From CAWCPR01 sp963797475 (lineage in GTDB: Bacteria > Chloroflexota > Anaerolineae > Anaerolineales > UBA4823), in NCBI GenBank assembly GCA_963797475.1, contig CAWCPR010000003.1, positions 124,001 through 188,000 on the forward strand: DNA of 64,000 bases. The letters are read 5' to 3'. The notes under the pieces are model-generated. The model was not told where the DNA came from. It searched no databases and saw nothing but the letters and a program-made list of their open reading frames with translations. Shown piece after piece: positions 24,201 through 33,441 of the stretch; within the stretch, counting starts at the first letter, position 1; the number at the start of each line of letters is the position of its first letter. Both the position numbers and the translations under genes were made by a program.

Positions 24201-26822
24201 ATACCCCCACTAAAGGCCGGCTCTTATCCGGCCAACTTGATGCTGCCCTCAGAACGCCTGGCGGAAGAGCAAGCGGGCGGCACATGGTCGCAGCTATTTG
24301 ATACCCAGGCGCTGCAGAATCGCTTCCAATTCCTCGGCGTAGTGATCTGGTATATCAGCCTCTTCTTACTCGGGTTGTTCACCTATCCGTTGCTTCGGAT
24401 TGCGTTCCCAGGCCTTTCCGACCACGGTTACCCACTGGCGCGTATCGCCGGCATGCTGATGCTCTCTTACCTGGTATGGCTGGCAGGCTCATTTCAGATC
24501 CCTTTCTCCCGTCTAACCATCAGCGTGGTGATCGCGTTGATCGCCATCCTGGGCGGTTTCCTGGCTTTTCACCAGCGTGACGAGCTCCGCCGCGAGCTAA
24601 CCCAGAAGAGCAATTATTTCCTGGTAATGGAGGCTTTATTCCTGGCCTTCTTTGCGCTGGATCTGCTTATCCGCTTCGGAAATCCAGATCTTTGGCACCC
24701 GTACAAAGGCGGCGAAAAGCCGATGGATTTTTCGTATTTCAACGCGGTCCTGAAAAGCACCACTTTTCCTCCGTACGATCCCTGGTATGCCGGCGGCTAT
24801 CTGAATTATTACTATTACGGGTTTGTCTTTGTAGGGGTTTTGGTCAAGTGGCTCGGGATCGTGCCGTCCATCGCCTATAACCTGATTTTACCCACCATCT
24901 TCAGCATGGTCGCTATGGGGGCGTTCTCACTCGGCTGGAATTTGCTATCCAAAGTGAATGAGCGCAGGGGACCTCCGCGGGTAGAGATCCCAATTGATGA
25001 AATTCCGCCGCCAGGAGAACCGCCGGAAGAAGTCCGCCCGGCCCTGCCCAGGCTGCCTTTTATCGGCGGGATTTCCGCCGCGCTTGGCATGGCCCTGCTT
25101 GGAAATCTTGGCACGGTCAGGATGATTTTCCAGGGCTATGAGAAGCTTGCAGCGCCAGGAGGGGTGATCGAAGGGGCTAATTTGATCGTACGCTGGGTTT
25201 GGGCAGCGCGCGGTTTCTTATTGGCAATCAGCGGCGCCTCCCTGCCCTATGCGATCGGAGATTGGTATTGGAATCCCAGCCGGGCGATCCCGGCCCCTGG
25301 GGATGTTGAACCAATCACTGAGTTCCCTTTTTTCACCGTTCTCTATGGCGACCCACACGCCCATTTATTCGCCCTACCGATCGCCCTGTTGGTGCTAGGA
25401 TTCGCCCTGGCAGTCGTGCTCAGCCACGCCCGCTGGAAAAGCATGCTCGGCGCAGCGGCCGGCTTCTTGATCGGAGGACTGGCTATCGGCGCCTTGCGTC
25501 CGACTAACACCTGGGATTTTTACCCTTACCTGGCCCTAGGTGTCGTTGCAGTGGGGTATCCCTTATTGTTTTACTTCCAGCCTGATGAAAAAACGCTCAA
25601 AAGGCTGCCCTTCCTGGTAGAACTTCCAGAAGCGAGCCTCAGGTTAATTGCCGCTCTGGGTGGAGTCCTGGTATTGATTGCCCTGGCATTCCTGCTCTAC
25701 CAGCCTTACGCCCAATGGTACGGGCTGGGTTATGGAAAAGTTGACCTGTGGAAGGGGAGCAATACACCTGTCAGCGCTTACTTGACCCATTGGGGTCTTT
25801 CCTTGTTTATCATTGTTTCGTGGATGGTCTGGGAGACGCGGGATTGGCTCGCGAGAACGCCGTTCTCATCCCTGCGAAAGCTGGAACCCTATAAAGGATT
25901 GATCCAGTCGAGCATCCTGTTACTCGTCGCTGTACTGCTTGGCCTGCTGTTTTTGAAAGTGCAAATCGCCTGGTTGGCGCTGCCGCTGGCAGCCTGGGCT
26001 GGTGTATTGATCTTGCGGCCTGGACAGACCGATGCCAAACGATTTATTCTTTTCCTTGTCGGCACTGGAATGGTGCTGACATTGATGGTCGAATTGATCG
26101 TCCTGCGCGGCGACATCGGGCGCATGAACACCGTCTTTAAATTCTACTTACAAGTATGGACGTTGTTAGCTATTAGCGCAGCCGCGGCGCTTGGCTGGCT
26201 GCTTTTGGATTTGCCTTTTTGGCTGCCTCGCTGGCGTAAGCCCTGGCAGGTTGCGCTGGTCGCACTGGTTCTAGGGGCAGCCTTGTACCCCTTGATGGCT
26301 GGCTTGGCCAAAGTGAAAGACAGGATGGTCGAGGAAGCCCCACACACGCTAGATGGTATGTTGTACATGGATTACGCCCAGTACAACTGGGAGGGGGATA
26401 TGGATTTGAGCCAGGATTACGCAGCCATCCGTTGGATGCAAGAGAATGTACAGGGGTCCCCGGTTATCGTCGAAGCGAACTTGCGGGACTTGTACCGTTG
26501 GGGCTCCCGTTTCTCCATCTACACCGGCCTGCCGGGCGTGGTAGGCTGGGAATGGCACGAGCAGCAACAGCGGGCGCTGATTCCGGGGAATTGGATTAGC
26601 GATCGAATTGCGGAGATCGATGACTTCTACCAGACCACAGACTTAAAGCTGGCCCAGGATTTCCTGCGCAAGTACGATGTGAAGTATATTGTCGTCGGGC
26701 AGCTTGAACGCAACCATTACCCGAGTGTTGGATTGGGTAAATTTCCGGCAGCTAACGGGGTATTGTGGCGCGAAGTCTACAGCCAGGGCGCGACAACGAT
26801 CTACGAGGTTGTACCGAATTGA
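21285..26822 (+). CDS. Giant GT39-like plus DUF2298 (Chlor_Arch_YYY) fusion membrane protein
   Basis: A 1845-aa protein with three parts. Residues ~1-525 are a GT39-like membrane domain (acid pair in LHPDERFLVW, GFYVYGTLP, YLVGERLYDRRVGLLAA). Residues ~525-1010 are mostly non-membrane beta-rich sequence, presumably extracellular. Residues ~1010-1845 are a DUF2298 polytopic domain: the YYYY motif near residue 1175 (GGYLNYYYYGF), EFPFFTVLYGDPHAH near 1346, and MNTVFKFYLQVW near 1614. The last two motifs recur in the 891-aa neighbour. DUF2298 is known from Chloroflexi and archaea and has no assigned activity; a GT-C-type transferase is likely. I count over 20 hydrophobic segments. No clear ribosome-binding site precedes ATG 21285. 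Confidence 0.85.
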   Translation: MATETTIESIGGKKRSIRPWVLDLLLVYVLLMGAYFRLSGLYWGEYQYLHPDERFLVWVGSDITPLKCLDSSIEINACPPDQQRWMSFSEYFNTAASTLNPNNRGHGFYVYGTLPMFLTRYVVQWVFGHSGFMEMTQVGRALSALIDLFTILLVYLVGERLYDRRVGLLAAAFSAATVLQIQQSHFFTMDTFINFFTLLAFYFAVRVLVNNPAWDVAEDSTVIVQEPLAVNPFSSTTEAGDTPGEAELLKRDQAGAKGAVSGFFHHPLFLPSLGFGIAYGMAVASKINAAPVALVLPAAMILRLVKLPPEERRERAYKAFGYLVMAGFVSVLVFRILQPYAFSGPGFFGLKLNPQWLANLRELRNQNTVEVDFPPAMQWARRPIWFSFQNMVSWGFGLPLGILAWSGFLWAGWRILKGEWQRHTLIWGWTALYFSWQSLALNPTMRYQLPVYPTLEIFAGWAIVALWDQRGKLKQALPSGEGLEPLARPANRRSRLLAILVGAVVLVATYGYAYGFSQIYLRPITRVAASRWIYENIPGPINLHIQAVDGDFSQSLPFSYSGHINSDLPYTAIFQAKASGVLTEVYLPHVKNVRDQHETQSLVLTISDRPGDENSLATATISTDFTPIQDDRGDAYTLALSQPVPVVKDQSYYLQLEVLGQKSSLPVGGQASIRLQMSDGNITDETLPFLNFNLGKNTPIITDFDVTADAELTQVFLPLQAGQAGALQPQPLNVVIHLAGIAEPLVSDTLQAIPVSPDDSRGAGYAVSLNEPFQVFQEERYQILLLLPPSDNGVSLAGATLANEGEWDDGLPLRVDGYDAMGGIYPPDINFNMYWDDNPDKLARFIKILNESDDIVITSSRQWGSLPRLPERFPMTTIYYRNLIGCPAEKTIEWCYNVAQPGMFKSGLGFDLIKVFESDPDVGPVHINDQFSEEAFTVYDHPKVFIFQKSKNYDAQRVQETLSAVDFSQVIRIPPLKAGSYPANLMLPSERLAEEQAGGTWSQLFDTQALQNRFQFLGVVIWYISLFLLGLFTYPLLRIAFPGLSDHGYPLARIAGMLMLSYLVWLAGSFQIPFSRLTISVVIALIAILGGFLAFHQRDELRRELTQKSNYFLVMEALFLAFFALDLLIRFGNPDLWHPYKGGEKPMDFSYFNAVLKSTTFPPYDPWYAGGYLNYYYYGFVFVGVLVKWLGIVPSIAYNLILPTIFSMVAMGAFSLGWNLLSKVNERRGPPRVEIPIDEIPPPGEPPEEVRPALPRLPFIGGISAALGMALLGNLGTVRMIFQGYEKLAAPGGVIEGANLIVRWVWAARGFLLAISGASLPYAIGDWYWNPSRAIPAPGDVEPITEFPFFTVLYGDPHAHLFALPIALLVLGFALAVVLSHARWKSMLGAAAGFLIGGLAIGALRPTNTWDFYPYLALGVVAVGYPLLFYFQPDEKTLKRLPFLVELPEASLRLIAALGGVLVLIALAFLLYQPYAQWYGLGYGKVDLWKGSNTPVSAYLTHWGLSLFIIVSWMVWETRDWLARTPFSSLRKLEPYKGLIQSSILLLVAVLLGLLFLKVQIAWLALPLAAWAGVLILRPGQTDAKRFILFLVGTGMVLTLMVELIVLRGDIGRMNTVFKFYLQVWTLLAISAAAALGWLLLDLPFWLPRWRKPWQVALVALVLGAALYPLMAGLAKVKDRMVEEAPHTLDGMLYMDYAQYNWEGDMDLSQDYAAIRWMQENVQGSPVIVEANLRDLYRWGSRFSIYTGLPGVVGWEWHEQQQRALIPGNWISDRIAEIDDFYQTTDLKLAQDFLRKYDVKYIVVGQLERNHYPSVGLGKFPAANGVLWREVYSQGATTIYEVVPN

Positions 26823-26858
26823 TAATTTGCGCATTCACTTTCTTCAGGAGTCGTTAAC

Positions 26859-29534
26859 GTGATCCAGGTTTTAATCTGGTGGTTGATGGTCGAGCTCATC
26901 GGATGGACGGCGCTGCCGCTGGCATTTCGGATCTTCCGCTGGCTTCCGGATCGCGGTTATAGCTTCAGCAAAGCGCTTGGGCTGCTGTTAGCCAGTTACT
27001 TCCTGTGGATTGGCGCGTCGACTGGCTTCCTAAACAATAATGCCGGTGGGATCATTGCCAGCGTTCTGCTCGTCGCGATCGTTTCAGCCTGGTTTTTGAT
27101 TCGATCCAACCAGAAAGATGTTTCAACGCCGAACTTATGGGGTTTTTTAAACGCCAATAAAAAGCTGGTATTGGTGGTAGAAATTCTCTTCACCGTCGCC
27201 CTGGCCGCCTGGGCTGTTCTGCGAGCTTACGCCACGTATAAGATTATGCCCACCGGCGGCGAAAAATTCATGGAGATTGCCTTCCTGAATGGCACTTTGC
27301 AGAGCATCAACCTTCCGCCGTTGGACCCCTGGCTTTCCGGTTTTGCGATCTCCTATTATTATTTTGGCTATGTCATGATGGCGATGTTAACGCGCCTTTC
27401 CGGAGCCGCGCCGGGGGTCGGGTTTGATCTTTACGATGCGCTCTTGTTTGCTTTAACGGTGGTGGGAGTGTTCGGGGTGGTTTACAATCTCGTAGCAGGC
27501 TGGAAGCGGCGCGATCCAGATACAGCCTTGGGCGCCAATTCACAGGCATTAGGTTATGGGATGCTTGGGTCTCTGCTGGTCGTTGTCATGGGCAACCTGG
27601 AAGGATTTCTGGAGGCCTTGCATGCAAAAGGCCTGTTTAGCCCGGGGTTTTGGAGCTGGCTAAACATTCCCGATCTGGCAAAAATCCCGGTAAACGGCAC
27701 TTTTTTTCCAGGCACATCCGAGGGCTGGTGGTGGTGGCGAGCTTCGCGGGTGTTATTCGATGACCCAATCAACCCCAACCCGATCAATTCCATCACGGAG
27801 TTTCCCTTTTTTAGCTTCTTGCTTGGAGACAACCACCCGCACGTTTTAGCCCTGCCTTTCGTCCTCTTAGTAATCGGCCTGGGGTTGAACTTAATGCGCT
27901 GGCAGTTCAGCGCAGGCAAATCTGGTGTGGATGCGGCAGGCGCATCCGCCTGGTGGAATCCAGTCGACGGCGTTTTCCATCACGATCCCTTGCTTTTCAT
28001 AATTTATGCGCTTTGCATCGGTTCGCTGGGATTCTTGAACACCTGGGATATGCCGATTTATATCGGCGTCATCGCGATTGCCTACGGGGCCGGGAGTTAT
28101 GTGCTCAGACGAAAGCTGGATTTGGAATTGATCCTGCGTACGATCGCTCTGGCAGCCGCCTTGTTGATCGCTTCCGTGTTGTTATACATCCTGTTTTATT
28201 TAAGCTTTGGTTCGCAGGCTGGAGGCGTCTTGCCGTATGTATTTCCCCCAACCCGCCTGCCGCAATACCTGGTGATGTTTGGCATCTATATTTTCATCGT
28301 CACCTGGTTTTTGATCGCCAGCTTGAAACAGCGTGCTGCTCAGAATCCAGGCAAAGGATTGTTGCGCAAGGTACTGAGCGCCTGGGGTTGGGTCATCCTG
28401 GCGACCTTTGGCGTTTATGTCCTCTTGCTGACGCTCTTCGGGATCAGCGAAGCAGGCCGGCGGTTAATTCAAAGGGTGCTTAACGATCCAACGATTCAGG
28501 CTTCAATAGGAAAGTTCGGCGTCGGAGAAGCTCTGCGAGCGGTTATTCTCTATCGCCTGGCCGACCCCTGGTTGTTCCTCGTGCTTTCTGCGCTCATTGC
28601 CATCACGATAACAGGGATGAAGCTGCTGAAAGAGCGCCATTCTTCAAACACAGAGGATTTACAAACTCCCAAAGACCTTCCAGCAGTTAGCGATTTATTC
28701 GTCAGCGTGCTTATCTTCGTTGGTCTGGCATTGACATTCAGTGTAGAATTTTTCTACCTGCGCGATAGCTTCGGCGTACGGATGAATACCGTATTCAAGT
28801 TTTACTACCAGGGTTGGGTGATGCTCGGAATTGCCAGCGCCTACGGGTTGTGGTGGCTGCTTAATCCGGGCCGGCAAGTGATCTCGGGTGTGATGAGGGG
28901 TATCTTCCTTACAGGCGCTGTCTTGTTAATTGCCGCCGGTATGGTTTATCCGGCCATGGGTTATTACAGCCGGGCGGAAGGTTTCAGAAGCCAGCCAAAC
29001 ATCAACGGGGCCAGCGGTGTTGCCCAAGACAATCCTGACGATTGGGCTGCAATTGAGTGGCTGCGTGCTAACACCGATCCCCAAGATGGAGACGTCCCAA
29101 CCATTTTGGAAGCGCCGGCAAACTCCTATAAATACGAGGGTCGCATCAGCGCGTTCAGTGGAGACCCGGCCCTGTTAGGCTGGGCTGTCCACGAAAGCCA
29201 GTGGCGCGGCAATTATGACGAACAAGGCAAGCGCGAGCCAGATATCATCACGATTTACACGACAAAAGACAGCCAGCAGGCTCTCGAACTTTTAAAAAAA
29301 TGGCGTGTAAAATTTGTGATCGTCGGCGATTCGGAGCGCCGTTATATCCAGCAAAAATGCGATGAAGCCGGCCGCGCCTGTAATTTATCCAGCGCTCTGC
29401 GTAAATTTGACCTGGCTTTTCCGGTTGTTTTTCAACAAGGTGAGCTAAAAATATATGAAGTCCCCGGCGCAGATACTATTTCATCCAATGGAATCCAGGG
29501 CGGGGAGATCTCCATAAAGCCGGACGGCAATTGA
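26859..29534 (+). CDS. DUF2298 (Chlor_Arch_YYY) membrane protein
   Basis: An 891-aa polytopic protein, paralogous to the C-terminal half of the preceding gene. Shared signatures are ISYYYFGYVMMA (Tyr from residue 166), EFPFFSFLLGDNHPHVLALP (from 314), GFLNTWDMPIYIG, and MNTVFKFYYQGW (from 642). The last ~180 residues are a soluble domain with WAAIEWLRAN and GWAVHESQWR, as found behind the membrane domain of the neighbour as well. The start is GTG 26859, with CAGGAG at 26845-26850. It presumably acts on lipid-linked sugars outside the membrane. The activity is unknown. Confidence 0.87.
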   Translation: MIQVLIWWLMVELIGWTALPLAFRIFRWLPDRGYSFSKALGLLLASYFLWIGASTGFLNNNAGGIIASVLLVAIVSAWFLIRSNQKDVSTPNLWGFLNANKKLVLVVEILFTVALAAWAVLRAYATYKIMPTGGEKFMEIAFLNGTLQSINLPPLDPWLSGFAISYYYFGYVMMAMLTRLSGAAPGVGFDLYDALLFALTVVGVFGVVYNLVAGWKRRDPDTALGANSQALGYGMLGSLLVVVMGNLEGFLEALHAKGLFSPGFWSWLNIPDLAKIPVNGTFFPGTSEGWWWWRASRVLFDDPINPNPINSITEFPFFSFLLGDNHPHVLALPFVLLVIGLGLNLMRWQFSAGKSGVDAAGASAWWNPVDGVFHHDPLLFIIYALCIGSLGFLNTWDMPIYIGVIAIAYGAGSYVLRRKLDLELILRTIALAAALLIASVLLYILFYLSFGSQAGGVLPYVFPPTRLPQYLVMFGIYIFIVTWFLIASLKQRAAQNPGKGLLRKVLSAWGWVILATFGVYVLLLTLFGISEAGRRLIQRVLNDPTIQASIGKFGVGEALRAVILYRLADPWLFLVLSALIAITITGMKLLKERHSSNTEDLQTPKDLPAVSDLFVSVLIFVGLALTFSVEFFYLRDSFGVRMNTVFKFYYQGWVMLGIASAYGLWWLLNPGRQVISGVMRGIFLTGAVLLIAAGMVYPAMGYYSRAEGFRSQPNINGASGVAQDNPDDWAAIEWLRANTDPQDGDVPTILEAPANSYKYEGRISAFSGDPALLGWAVHESQWRGNYDEQGKREPDIITIYTTKDSQQALELLKKWRVKFVIVGDSERRYIQQKCDEAGRACNLSSALRKFDLAFPVVFQQGELKIYEVPGADTISSNGIQGGEISIKPDGN

Positions 29535-29547
29535 GAAAAATATCCGA

Positions 29548-31320
29548 ATGAATGTACGAAATCTCTCCTACGAACACGCTCTTATTCTTCTGGCTTTCTT
29601 ATTCGCTATGGGTTTGCGGTTTTTTAACCTTGGCGCAGCGCCCTTGTCAGATACAGAAGCGGGCTGGGCGCTTCAAGCGCTTCAGGCAGCCAAGGACGCT
29701 GTTCCAGGCGAGACACTGATTTTAGGACCGCAACCTGCTTATATCCTGCTCACCAGCGCTCTGTTTTCGCTGCTCAGCAGCACGAATTTCCTGGCCCGTT
29801 TTTGGCCTGCGCTTGCAGGCAGCTTGATGGCGCTTTTACCGTTCTTTTTCTCCGCTGATCTCCGCCGGATGGGCGTTGGGCGCTTCACCGGGATTATTTT
29901 TGCCATCGGAATCGCGCTGGACCCAGGATTGGTGGCTCTCTCGAGGCAAGCTGGCGGCCCGATCCTGGCGGTCGCATTCTTATTGTTTGGAATTGGCCTA
30001 TGGCAGTCCGGAAAACCGGTTTTGAGCGGTATTTCTTTGGGCTTTGCCTTGCTTTCAGGCCCGCCGGTCCTCACCGGAATCGTCAGCCTGGCATTCGCTT
30101 ATACGCTGAGCCGCTGGCTTGGTTCCAGGTCCGGTCCAAATGCTTATCAAGACGAAGCCTGGATTCCCGATAAGACCACGGCGCCTCAAAAGTCGGGCTT
30201 GCAAGTTCTTTTGGCGATCTGCGGAACGATCCTCCTGGCAGGCACAATGTTCTTTCGCTTCCCTGAAGGTCTGGCAGCCTGGATCGATACACTTCCAGCT
30301 TACCTTCATGGTTGGGTTTCGCACGGCGGCGTTCCTGCTTTGCGTGTTCTGGCAGCGCTGCTTGTATACCAACCCTTCGCCTTGATCTTTGCCGTCGTTG
30401 GGATCCTGTACAATTTGCTCAATGGCAGGCTTGGCGAACGAAGATATGCAGCCATCTTGTCCTTTGCAATTTTTGCGCTGCTCCTGATCCTGGTTTACCC
30501 TTCTCGCCAGGTTGAAGATCTGGCATGGGTGCTGGCGCCTGTTTGGGCCCTGGCAGCCATAAAACTCTCCGATTACCTTTCCCTCCCGGAGAACCCTCTC
30601 ATCGCCTTTGGTCAGGCGGCTTTGGTAGTTGTCTTGCTCGCTTTGTTCTGGCTCACGCTGGCCGGTTTAGCCAGGACTGTCCCCGGAGCCGAGGAGTTAG
30701 GCGCACGTTTGGGCATTATGATCGGCATCATCGCTTTGGGCGGGCTGACATCCGTATTAATTTCACTCGGTTGGAGTTGGGAGACCGCTCGAAACGGGTT
30801 GGTTTGGGGCGCGAGCATCGCTTTTGGAGCCTTCTTATTCGCCACACTTTGGGGAGCATCGCAGCTCAGGCCGAACCAGCCGGCAGAGCTGTGGAACGTG
30901 GCAGACGGAACGGGACAAGCCAACCTTTTGTTAGAAACGCTGGGAGATATTTCAGAATGGCATACCGGTTTCCGCCAACAAATTGACATCCTTTCTGAAA
31001 CCAGTGCGCCATCTTTACGATGGCTCTTGCGCGATTATCCAAATGCACGCTTCGATACCGAACCAGCAACCGGCGATCTTCCCTCGGTAATTATCACGCC
31101 CCAGGAGCAGCAGCCGATCTTGACATCTGCCTACCGCGGCCAGGATTTCGTTTGGTGGGCCAGACCGGGATGGACAGGGCCACTGCCGCCCAATATTCCC
31201 CTATGGATTGTCTCGCGCCAGGCTCCGGTTGAACAAGACCACTTGATCTTGTGGGCGCGCAGCGATATCTTCCCCGGCGGATCGGTCTCTTCAGAAGAAA
31301 ACCCGCCGACCCAGCCTTGA
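29548..31320 (+). CDS. GT39-like membrane protein
   Basis: A 590-aa polytopic protein with about 11-12 helices, starting 13 nt after the DUF2298 gene. The first loop, NLGAAPLSDTEAGWALQALQ, holds the acidic pair seen in ArnT/PMT enzymes, and the helix order matches GT-C proteins, but overall similarity looks weak. The C-terminal ~130 residues are soluble. It closes the block of four membrane glycosyltransferase-like genes and is followed 13 nt later by cmk. I am confident of the class and not of the activity. Confidence 0.75.
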   Translation: MNVRNLSYEHALILLAFLFAMGLRFFNLGAAPLSDTEAGWALQALQAAKDAVPGETLILGPQPAYILLTSALFSLLSSTNFLARFWPALAGSLMALLPFFFSADLRRMGVGRFTGIIFAIGIALDPGLVALSRQAGGPILAVAFLLFGIGLWQSGKPVLSGISLGFALLSGPPVLTGIVSLAFAYTLSRWLGSRSGPNAYQDEAWIPDKTTAPQKSGLQVLLAICGTILLAGTMFFRFPEGLAAWIDTLPAYLHGWVSHGGVPALRVLAALLVYQPFALIFAVVGILYNLLNGRLGERRYAAILSFAIFALLLILVYPSRQVEDLAWVLAPVWALAAIKLSDYLSLPENPLIAFGQAALVVVLLALFWLTLAGLARTVPGAEELGARLGIMIGIIALGGLTSVLISLGWSWETARNGLVWGASIAFGAFLFATLWGASQLRPNQPAELWNVADGTGQANLLLETLGDISEWHTGFRQQIDILSETSAPSLRWLLRDYPNARFDTEPATGDLPSVIITPQEQQPILTSAYRGQDFVWWARPGWTGPLPPNIPLWIVSRQAPVEQDHLILWARSDIFPGGSVSSEENPPTQP

Positions 31321-31333
31321 CTCTGGAGTGAGA

Positions 31334-32026
31334 ATGAGAACGGTCAAAACGATCGCTATTGATGGTCCGGCTGCTTCGGGAAAGTCTACTTTGGGAAAGA
31401 GATTGGCAGACGAATTAGGGTACTTTTTTTTTGATACCGGTGTGATGTACCGTGCGATCACCTGGATCGCTCTCATGAATGGAATCCCACTGGATGATGA
31501 AGCCGCATTAACTTCCTTGGCTAATCAAGTGAATATCGACGTCCGAGCTCCCACCACTGATGATGGTCGCAGTTATGATGTCCTGGTGAACGGTCAAGAC
31601 ATTACTTGGGAGATCCGCAGGCCAGAAGTCGACGCCAGTGTTTCGATCGTCTCGGCCTATCCCGGCGTCCGTAAGGAGTTATTAGTCCAGCAGCGCCGGA
31701 TCGGAATGCGCGGAAGCGTCGTTATGGTCGGGCGTGATATCGGCACAGTCGTGATGCCTGAGGCAGAATTAAAAATCTATTTGGATGCATCCGCGGAAGA
31801 ACGCGCCCGCCGCCGCTATGAAGAGCTCATCCAAAGAAATGAGCCTGCTGAAATGGATGAAATCCTGGCCGCGATGCGGAACAGGGATCAAATCGATTCA
31901 ACCCGCCAAATCGCTCCGCTCCGGGCGGCGGAGGATGCAGTAATCCTAAATTCTGACGAATACACGGCGGATCAGGTGCTTGAACGGATCATAAAATTGG
32001 TTCACAAGGATGAAACACGGCCCTGA
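31334..32026 (+). CDS. cmk: Cytidylate kinase
   Basis: A 230-aa (d)CMP kinase with P-loop IDGPAASGKSTLGKRLA, the CMP-binding DTGVMYRAITWIAL, and the insert domain with VVMVGRDIGTVVMPEAELK (Arg, Asp and Gly of the family). It phosphorylates CMP and dCMP with ATP. I choose ATG 31334, with GGAG at 31325-31328, over GTG 31328. The 3' end overlaps the next acyltransferase gene by 17 nt if that starts at 32010. The same cmk-plsC order occurs in many bacteria, so the linkage is ordinary. Confidence 0.95.
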   Translation: MRTVKTIAIDGPAASGKSTLGKRLADELGYFFFDTGVMYRAITWIALMNGIPLDDEAALTSLANQVNIDVRAPTTDDGRSYDVLVNGQDITWEIRRPEVDASVSIVSAYPGVRKELLVQQRRIGMRGSVVMVGRDIGTVVMPEAELKIYLDASAEERARRRYEELIQRNEPAEMDEILAAMRNRDQIDSTRQIAPLRAAEDAVILNSDEYTADQVLERIIKLVHKDETRP

Positions 32027-32750
32027 GCGCATCAGGGCCCGCTTTCCCAAAATGGGTAGTTATCAAGTTCCCATTCATACTCGTCTGATTCGCAGGATCA
32101 TGCGTCCGCTTTTTCGAGGAATTTTCAATTTTCTCAGCCAGGTGAAAATTGACGGCGTTGAGAATATTCCTCAACAGGGCGCCTATATCATAGCGATCAA
32201 CCATATATCGATCTATGAACCCCCATTTATGTTGGCCTTTTGGCCGGTGGCGCCCGAAGCCGTTGGCGCTGTGGATATTTGGGAGCGGCACGGCCAATCC
32301 TTGCTTGCCAGGCTCTACGGCGGAATCCAGGTCCATCGCGGTCAATACGATCGTAAGCTCCTCGACACGATCCTGGCCGCTTTGCGGTCCGGTCTTCCGG
32401 TATTAATCGCCCCAGAAGGCGGGCGTTCACATCTCCCTGGCATGCGCAGGGCTCTCCCCGGAGTTGCATACATCATCGAGCAGGCTGGCGTGCCAGTCAT
32501 TCCGGTAGGGGTGGTGGGTACAACAAGTGATTTTTTCTCACGAGCCATTCACGGGAAACGCCCAAGGCTGGAAATGCATATCGGCAAGCCGGTCTGCCTC
32601 CCTTCGATAGCAGGCAAAGGAAAAGCAAGGCGGGAGGCGCGTCAGGAGAATGCCGATAGCATCATGATGCAGATCGCCAGCCTGGTGCCTGAGGAATACC
32701 GTGGAGTTTATGCCAGCCAAACTGCCAATCTCTTCCAAGCCAAAAACTGA
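32010..32750 (+). CDS. PlsC-type 1-acylglycerol-3-phosphate acyltransferase, copy 1
   Basis: A 246-aa acyltransferase-fold protein, membrane-associated through an N-terminal helix. Motif I is NHISIYE: the usual H-x4-D ends in Glu, a conservative but unusual change at the catalytic dyad. Motif III is APEGGRS in place of PEGTRS, and VPVIPVGVVG is motif IV. It probably transfers an acyl chain to lysophosphatidate. ATG 32010 lies inside cmk; ATG 32052 (MGSYQVPIH) may be the real start. It is first of three tandem paralogues and overlaps copy 2 by ~41 nt. Confidence 0.85.
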   Translation: MKHGPERIRARFPKMGSYQVPIHTRLIRRIMRPLFRGIFNFLSQVKIDGVENIPQQGAYIIAINHISIYEPPFMLAFWPVAPEAVGAVDIWERHGQSLLARLYGGIQVHRGQYDRKLLDTILAALRSGLPVLIAPEGGRSHLPGMRRALPGVAYIIEQAGVPVIPVGVVGTTSDFFSRAIHGKRPRLEMHIGKPVCLPSIAGKGKARREARQENADSIMMQIASLVPEEYRGVYASQTANLFQAKN

Positions 32751-33435
32751 ACGAATCCGTCCTGAAATTACCCGTTTACCTGGCCTCACGCCTTTCCGCC
32801 GGATCGTACGTTGGCTGTGGAAATTAGCCTGCCGTCTGCTGATTGTGATCTTTACTCGCGCGACGATATGTGGGTTGGAAAATTTTCCCGAGGATGGGCC
32901 TGCATTGGTGGTTGTTAATCACCTGGGAGATGCGGATATCATCCTGGGAGTTGCTTACCTGCCGCCCAGGATCGACGCACTGGCGAAATCTGAATTGTAT
33001 GATTTCCCGCTGGTGGGGTTATTGATGGATGCTTTTGGCGTTATTTGGGTTCATCGCGGCCAGCCCGACCGCCGGGCGATTCGGATTGCACTTCAAGGGT
33101 TAGCGGAAAACCGGATCATCGGGATAGCTCCGGAGGCTCGTGAGAGCCTGACAGGCGCCCTGGAAGAAGGCACCCATGGAGCTGCCTACCTGGCAATAAA
33201 AACCAACGTTAAACTTGTGCCTGTCACATTCACCGGCACTGAGAACATTCATTTCTATGGTAACATGAGACGTTTGCGCCGTACAGCAGTCAGCCTTACA
33301 GTCGGAAAACCATTTACTTTATCCCACCAAGAAAGCCAGCACGCCTCTATCCTGCATGGGACACAGACGATTATGCGCAAGCTGGCAGTACAGCTCCCTG
33401 CAGATTATCAGGGTGTTTACCAAAATGAAACCTGA
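32710..33435 (+). CDS. PlsC-type acyltransferase, copy 2, with degenerate motif III
   Basis: About 241 aa from ATG 32710 (GTG 32701 is possible). Motif I NHLGDAD keeps H-x4-D, VHRGQPDRRAI supplies the GP-binding Arg, but the normally invariant PEGTRS reads PEARES, with Gly and Thr lost. The phosphate-binding loop may thus be altered and the substrate may differ. Membrane attachment by the helix at residues ~40-55. It overlaps copy 1 by ~41 nt and precedes copy 3 by 6 nt, which suggests one transcript. Confidence 0.82.
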   Translation: MPAKLPISSKPKTERIRPEITRLPGLTPFRRIVRWLWKLACRLLIVIFTRATICGLENFPEDGPALVVVNHLGDADIILGVAYLPPRIDALAKSELYDFPLVGLLMDAFGVIWVHRGQPDRRAIRIALQGLAENRIIGIAPEARESLTGALEEGTHGAAYLAIKTNVKLVPVTFTGTENIHFYGNMRRLRRTAVSLTVGKPFTLSHQESQHASILHGTQTIMRKLAVQLPADYQGVYQNET

Positions 33436-33441
33436 AACGCC

